DNA from: Tubulanus polymorphus
Taxonomy: Eukaryota; Nemertea; Palaeonemertea; Tubulaniformes; Tubulanidae
Length of the DNA: 64,000 nt
Assembly: GCF_964204645.1 (NCBI RefSeq)
Contig: NC_134025.1
Location: forward strand, 29,976,001 to 30,040,000
Direction of reading: 5' to 3'
How positions within the stretch are numbered: position 1 is the first letter of the stretch; the number at the start of each line of letters is the position of its first letter. The notes below the pieces were generated by a model. It was not told where the DNA came from. It saw nothing but the letters and a program-made list of their open reading frames with translations, and did not search any database. Below are positions 59,601-64,000 of the stretch, piece after piece. The position numbers and the translations under genes were made by a program.

Positions 59601-61960
59601 TTATAGTTAACCATGCTGCACGTAGCGTAATGACGTCATAAGGGCTACGTTTTAATGTGGTAGTGTATATCAATAATTGATCATAGCGATAATGTATGAG
59701 ATCGAATACACTTCGAACTTCATTTAGAATTTTTGCCATTTGTGAGATTTAATCGTAATTGGTTTTTTTTTCGTGTAATGTGATCTTTGTGCACTCAGTG
59801 CGGGCGCCTCCGGGAGAATGTTTGGACACGAGATTTCTGAATATGTGTGAGTGACATATGAAAGAGTACAACGGAAAACCGACCGCGCCGACACAATGCG
59901 AGAAAACAAACAGTCCCCACCCGAGCACACACGCAACTCTCTTTTTTTTACCAACGAAAGCAATAAAACCTCTGTTGTAACCTAGACAAATATCTTCAGG
60001 GTTAGCTTTGTAACATCCATAATAATGTGAGATGCACAAATATTATTGAGCGGGCTAGGCACGATGTTGCGCTGAGGGGATGTTCACCTCATCGAGCTGT
60101 TAATCAGGCATACTTACCGATAGCATATAACGTATCGCCGATCGCCCCAGAACAAAACGCTCTTATCACAGTAAAAATATTGTAAGGTGTCCACGTAATG
60201 ATGAACGCTAGAAGTATAGCACTAAGTGTTTTGGCTGCCTTTTTGTCCTGTTTTTGTTCTTTGCGTTTTCGGCGTTGTTTTTGTTGGGATTTCACTTTTT
60301 GAGCATATTTCGTGGCAATTTTGGCTTGCATTGCCGCTCTAATAGTGTCGGCGTTATGTGGGGCGCGTCTATTCGGGTCTCTGAAATTAGCAGATATGGA
60401 ACCACTAGAACATGGCCGCGATATAAGGACGTCGCCAATTTTCTTCTGAATCGCGCTATCACAAGATTCACTTTCTTTAATCTCTTTGATAATATCGTCA
60501 TCGTCGTCACTTTCGGTAAACATACGAATACTGGGGCGCTCCTCCGTGTCCGTCGACGCCTGCGATGGAAGTTTTATGAGAATTGTGTACATCGAACCTG
60601 CCCGACTGTCTTGGTCGGTGGACAAATCTCTAGATAGATCTCGAGAGAGATCTCTGGAAAAATCACGCGAAAGGTCACGCGATATATCGCGAGACATAAT
60701 GCTGTGTCGACTAGATGTACCGGTGATTTCCGTAGATGGAGTAGTCGGTGTTTGAGTTTTATTCGGATCGACGGCAATTAATGGAATCATTAATCCACTC
60801 GCGCTGTCTCTTCGATATCCGTGTCTCCCGTTTTGATGTGACGCGCAGTTGTGATCCCGCCGCAAAGCTAGGGAAGCACGAGCGAATGCGGTAGCGGTCG
60901 GTTCACTAGGAGCCGCTACTGGTGACCCGGGCGGATCGCTAGATGTCGAATCCTCCATCACGTCCGTGTCTCTATCGATCATCTGTTTACAACAGTTCAT
61001 TTTTTGCCAACACGTTCGGTTTTGATTTGTTCCGTCGGCCTCGTGATTCAGATCGTCGCAGTCCATTTCGATGTCCGGTGACGAGTCGCTGCGCCGCTGA
61101 CTGAGATTCGAAACGCCCTCGTCGTCGCTGGAATTCGTCGATTTTTTACTGCATCGGTTTTTGATCGCTTGTAAATTCGCAAAATCCTTTTGTCGTTTTT
61201 GAGTTTCGGCGTAAATCCGCACGTAGAGTATTGTCATGATGGTGACCGGTAAATAAAAAGCGGCAACGGCCGTTACTACTGTAACGGTCTGATTCGATTC
61301 GATAAATTGAATGTAACATTCTTGATGCGGCACCGTGCGCCTTCCTTCGATATACGGCCATCCAAAAATCCACGGTGTCCACAAAAGAACCGATATAATC
61401 CAAGCTAAAGCGATCATTATAGCCGCTCTTTTAGGAGTTCTTTTGGCTCGATATGTGAGTGGTCTGGTCACCGATAAATATCGATCGAAACTGATGATAA
61501 GAAGATTGGCTACGGACGCGTTACTCATAGTATAATCCAACGATAACCACGTATCACAGACAATAGGACCCAGCGGCCATCTTCCCATCATTAATGTCAC
61601 CGTGTATAACGGCATACTGAACACTCCGATTGTAAGATCCGCTACTGCCAGACTTAACAAAAAATAATTACTGACAGTTTGTAGTTGTTTTTCGATTTTG
61701 AAAGATATGAGTACGAGTAAGTTTCCACCGGATGTTATGAGCGCTAAAGTTCCGGCGACGAGGGCCACGAACACTATCTCCAGCACACTCTTCCCGGGAG
61801 GTTCGACTCCGGACAATGTTGCGTTAGAGTCGTTGAAGGAAGAAAACGGATTTATTGTCGTATTGAATTCCGATAGCGATTGAGCCGATGTTGGATAGGC
61901 GAGAAAGTTGGAGGTGTTTACTATTGTGGTCTGGTCCACTGTGTACGCGCCTGTGTCCAT
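56619..61960 (-). CDS. Muscarinic acetylcholine receptor (G-protein-coupled, M1/M3/M5-like motifs)
   Basis: Two coding exons, 60,118-61,960 and 56,619-56,785, give 669 residues. The phase-1 intron of 3.3 kb falls between TM6 and TM7 (YAIG then [15 protein letters not shown]). Hallmarks are the ligand Asp and flank [20 protein letters not shown], the DRY motif, [14 protein letters not shown] in loop 2, TM6 [18 protein letters not shown] and the TM7 [14 protein letters not shown] matches the Gq-coupled vertebrate M1/M3/M5 group better than M2/M4. N-glycosylation sequons abound in the N-terminus. The third intracellular loop is very long (about 300 residues), with basic, acidic and (SRDL)n repeat tracts. 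Acetylcholine is the expected ligand. The subtype and coupling are inference; an orthology tree would settle them. Confidence 0.93.
56786..60117 (-). other. 3.3-kb intron of the muscarinic receptor
   Basis: Donor GTAAGT at 60,112-60,117 and acceptor TTTTTTTTCACGCAG ending at 56,786. It contains the 231-bp foldback at 59,359-59,589 and an AGAGAGAT microsatellite near 58,270-58,297. ORFs inside look like chance. Confidence 0.75.
59359..59589. repeat. 231-bp MITE with 15-bp perfect terminal inverted repeats
   Basis: AGCCGCGATCACACG at 59,359-59,373 and its exact complement at 59,575-59,589. The interior is also partly symmetric (GGGGTCAAGTTTGACACGGG against CAGTTTGACCCCGG), giving an extended foldback. 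It is GC-richer than its surroundings. Inserted in the muscarinic receptor intron. Confidence 0.85.
60618..60700 (-). repeat. Coding 12-bp tandem repeat giving (SRDL)n in the receptor's third loop
   Basis: Six consecutive SRDx units ([24 protein letters not shown]) then STDQ. DNA copies differ at synonymous sites, so the peptide appears conserved despite nucleotide drift. The Ser-Arg pairs offer possible kinase or 14-3-3-type sites. Their role is unknown. Confidence 0.8.
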
Positions 61961-63269
61961 GGTTGTTCACGCTCGAGTTTCCAATGTAATTCGATACATT
62001 GAATTCGATGATATCATTGAATTGTTCTGTATTCATGAGGAATCCAATCTAACCAGACCTCTGGTGGACTTATATCGATAAAAGTCCATGGTCGGTGAAT
62101 TTTTTCGCCGTCGATGTCAATAAAAGTTGCGTTCGGTTATAAATCCAAGAATAAAACGCCATATCCATCCCGAGCCGAACCTACAAAATACAACAAAATA
62201 CATATTGTATTCAAATGAGTAATTTTGAATTCAGTGAAGCAGTATTGTACGTGATTCTTAACATTTCAAAGATTGATTCACTGAGAATTAAGCGACTGTT
62301 TGCGCGACTAGCTCGCATCACCGATAGGTACTGGTCACATCTGTTGTATCCATTATGAAGGATTGAATTAAAGTGCTTATTAGTTGACGTCACATGCCCC
62401 CTCCGTATCGCCGCAGTCGAACGAAGTCCCCGACGAGACGGAGCATTCCACATATGTTCTTTTTCTCATGCGGCAGGTAAAAGTTGTTCGACGCAAACAG
62501 AAAGAAAGATTGAATATTGGAACAACATTTTCGCTGATGAAAAAATAGAAGACATCACAGAGACCAGTTTCATTCGAGTTATGAGATCGATTGAAGCCAT
62601 TCTTACTTAATTTAGATTCAGTTCTACGATACGGTATATTCCAACTCAGGACTATGAGCTTGATTTTTTTTTTGATTGGTCGACACTAAAAATGTTGTGC
62701 ATCTTCCTTAAAGGTTGACAGTATTCAGGAACAGAAAATTATCTTTTTTTCAAATCATGTTACAACTTTTTGCTAATCGCAAAAACATCCACAAATCTAA
62801 CGACAAACTTTATAGAGGTATCTTACATCCAGATGAAATTATATAATTCCTATTTCTGTGCTACGAGATGGAAAAACACATCTCTCCCACTCAAATATTT
62901 CAGGTTTAAAAAGTCCAATATGACATTTCAACTGATGAAATACTATCCCCGTTTATCCATACGAAAAGAGATCATCCTGTCGATTGTAAGTTGAAACTGT
63001 ATTCGCAAATCAGCACAAAATATCTTGCAATACAATCGGTATCATACATAGAATATGATTTTTACTTTCATCGACAGATAACTGAGGTATTTGATATGTT
63101 GCGACTGTCGTCATATCGTGACTGACGTTTCTCATTCCTCTCAGCTCGAGACGTAACGTGATACAGCGTCTAGCGCGTGTTTATTTTTAAGTATTCATAA
63201 CTTGATCGGTTTGTAACCGGACCACCGCTATGAAGAAACGACGAGCAAATACTGAAATGTTGACCATTA
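61961..63269. other. Upstream region of the muscarinic receptor, no gene seen
   Basis: Probable 5' untranslated exons and promoter of the receptor gene plus spacer. Only short ORFs without recognisable features are present. Confidence 0.45.
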
Positions 63270-63578
63270 TTAATTCATCGCCTTTTTTCTACTCCCGGTA
63301 CCTGGTTGTAATCCCAGGAAACCTGGATTCACCCGCCGTTGTTTGTGCGCATAAACAAAGTTCAATTTACGAAAAGCTTTAAGCCGTTGCGCGCGCGTTA
63401 AAGTCCCGAACGATACGCGAAATCTTGTCGAACCAAACTGCTGAATTTGGGACGGTCCATTTTTACTCGGGCAAATCAAATCAACAACGATAAAACCAGC
63501 AATCTGTCTGCAGAAATTTGTAAACAATTCGGCCGATATAGCCAGGGTAATGCAAACAATCTTTAGACTGCTGCGCAT
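63270..63578 (-). CDS. Small secreted-peptide-like ORF, 102 residues, unrecognised
   Basis: The frame opens with a hydrophobic, signal-peptide-like stretch (MRSSLKIVCITLAISAELF). It then becomes basic and ends with a 14-residue segment (VNPGFLGLQPGTGS) between KQRR and RKK. This layout resembles a neuropeptide precursor with dibasic processing sites, but there is no amidation Gly beside the basic site and only one candidate peptide. No known family is recognised. It stands alone between the muscarinic receptor and the window's end. It may be a chance ORF; I give it about one in three. Confidence 0.3.
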   Translation of the reverse strand: MRSSLKIVCITLAISAELFTNFCRQIAGFIVVDLICPSKNGPSQIQQFGSTRFRVSFGTLTRAQRLKAFRKLNFVYAHKQRRVNPGFLGLQPGTGSRKKAMN

Positions 63579-64000
63579 CTGAATCGCTTTTAATAAACGT
63601 GTTTATTGCCCGAAATTGACTGTTATTTGACGTTCGATAGACCGATTAGTCTCGCAGTTGTTACATAGCCAAGATTTTTACCCCGGTAAGAAAACGAATT
63701 AATAGCAACATAACAAGGCCATGAGGCTTCTAACTACTGGTGTAGTTACCTGGAGGCCCGGTTTTATAGACCGGGTATTAAGGTTATCCCTGGGGAAAAA
63801 TTCCAAACCAAGCCGGACTAAATATCAGGGTAACAGGGGACCAGTGAAATGACTTTTACATGTTATTCCAAGGCTTTGTTTAGTGTTGCATTACACGGTT
63901 TGTGTTTCTTCTAAATTTGGAAATGAAAAAAGAGATAAAACAGAATTCTAGATTAAAAACTATTGATGAAAAAACTATGATTCTACTAATATTCATCGTT

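Noticed and set aside
60254-60637. 127-codon plus-strand ORF
   Set aside because: It is antisense to the muscarinic receptor's third loop and has no independent support.
1-64000. CRISPR arrays, bacterial operons, or viral integrations
   Set aside because: No regularly spaced repeats, no prokaryotic gene organisation, and no recognisable viral polymerase, capsid or integrase frame. All supported genes are spliced or single-exon animal genes.

Overview
This is a eukaryotic nuclear window from an animal. Genes are split by many GT-AG introns, the base composition is AT-rich, and short intronic and intergenic foldback repeats are abundant. The gene set (axonemal dynein, SCLT1, IBA57, RNF41/NRDP1, TMX1, a two-pore K+ channel, a muscarinic-type receptor with an intron near TM7) is bilaterian. 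An invertebrate such as a lophotrochozoan fits best, but the sequence does not prove the taxon.

Layout. 1-21,862 (-): most of a giant axonemal dynein heavy chain gene, cut by the left edge. It runs from the N-terminus through the tail, linker, AAA1-AAA4, stalk with microtubule-binding domain and AAA5; AAA6 and the C-terminus lie outside. 21,863-23,528: an intergenic region with CCAAT/E-box sequence, inverted repeats, a hammerhead-like motif and a 162-bp tandem duplication. 23,529-27,780 (+): SCLT1, a centriole distal-appendage protein, head-to-head with the dynein. 29,300-31,977 (-): a large terminal exon of an unrecognised nuclear protein with CtBP-type motifs and an AT-hook. 32,000-37,600: no convincing gene. 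37,638-39,787 (-): IBA57 (mitochondrial Fe-S assembly), divergent from a possible new three-exon micro-gene at 40,184-41,161 (+). 41,727-43,079 (-): a single-exon class A GPCR with atypical switch motifs. 45,532-47,558 (-): RNF41/NRDP1 ubiquitin ligase, divergent from TMX1 at 48,001-49,569 (+). 50,900-52,720 (-): K2P potassium channel. 56,619-61,960 (-): muscarinic acetylcholine receptor with a 3.3-kb intron. 63,270-63,578 (-): a small ORF resembling a secreted peptide precursor.

Functional themes. The dynein/SCLT1 pair both serve cilia and could share a control region. RNF41 and TMX1 start 442 bp apart on opposite strands, and IBA57 and the micro-gene about 400 bp apart. The right half carries membrane signalling genes (orphan GPCR, K2P channel, muscarinic receptor), with no sign of an operon or of horizontal transfer. 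At least six families of short elements with terminal inverted repeats sit in introns and spacers.
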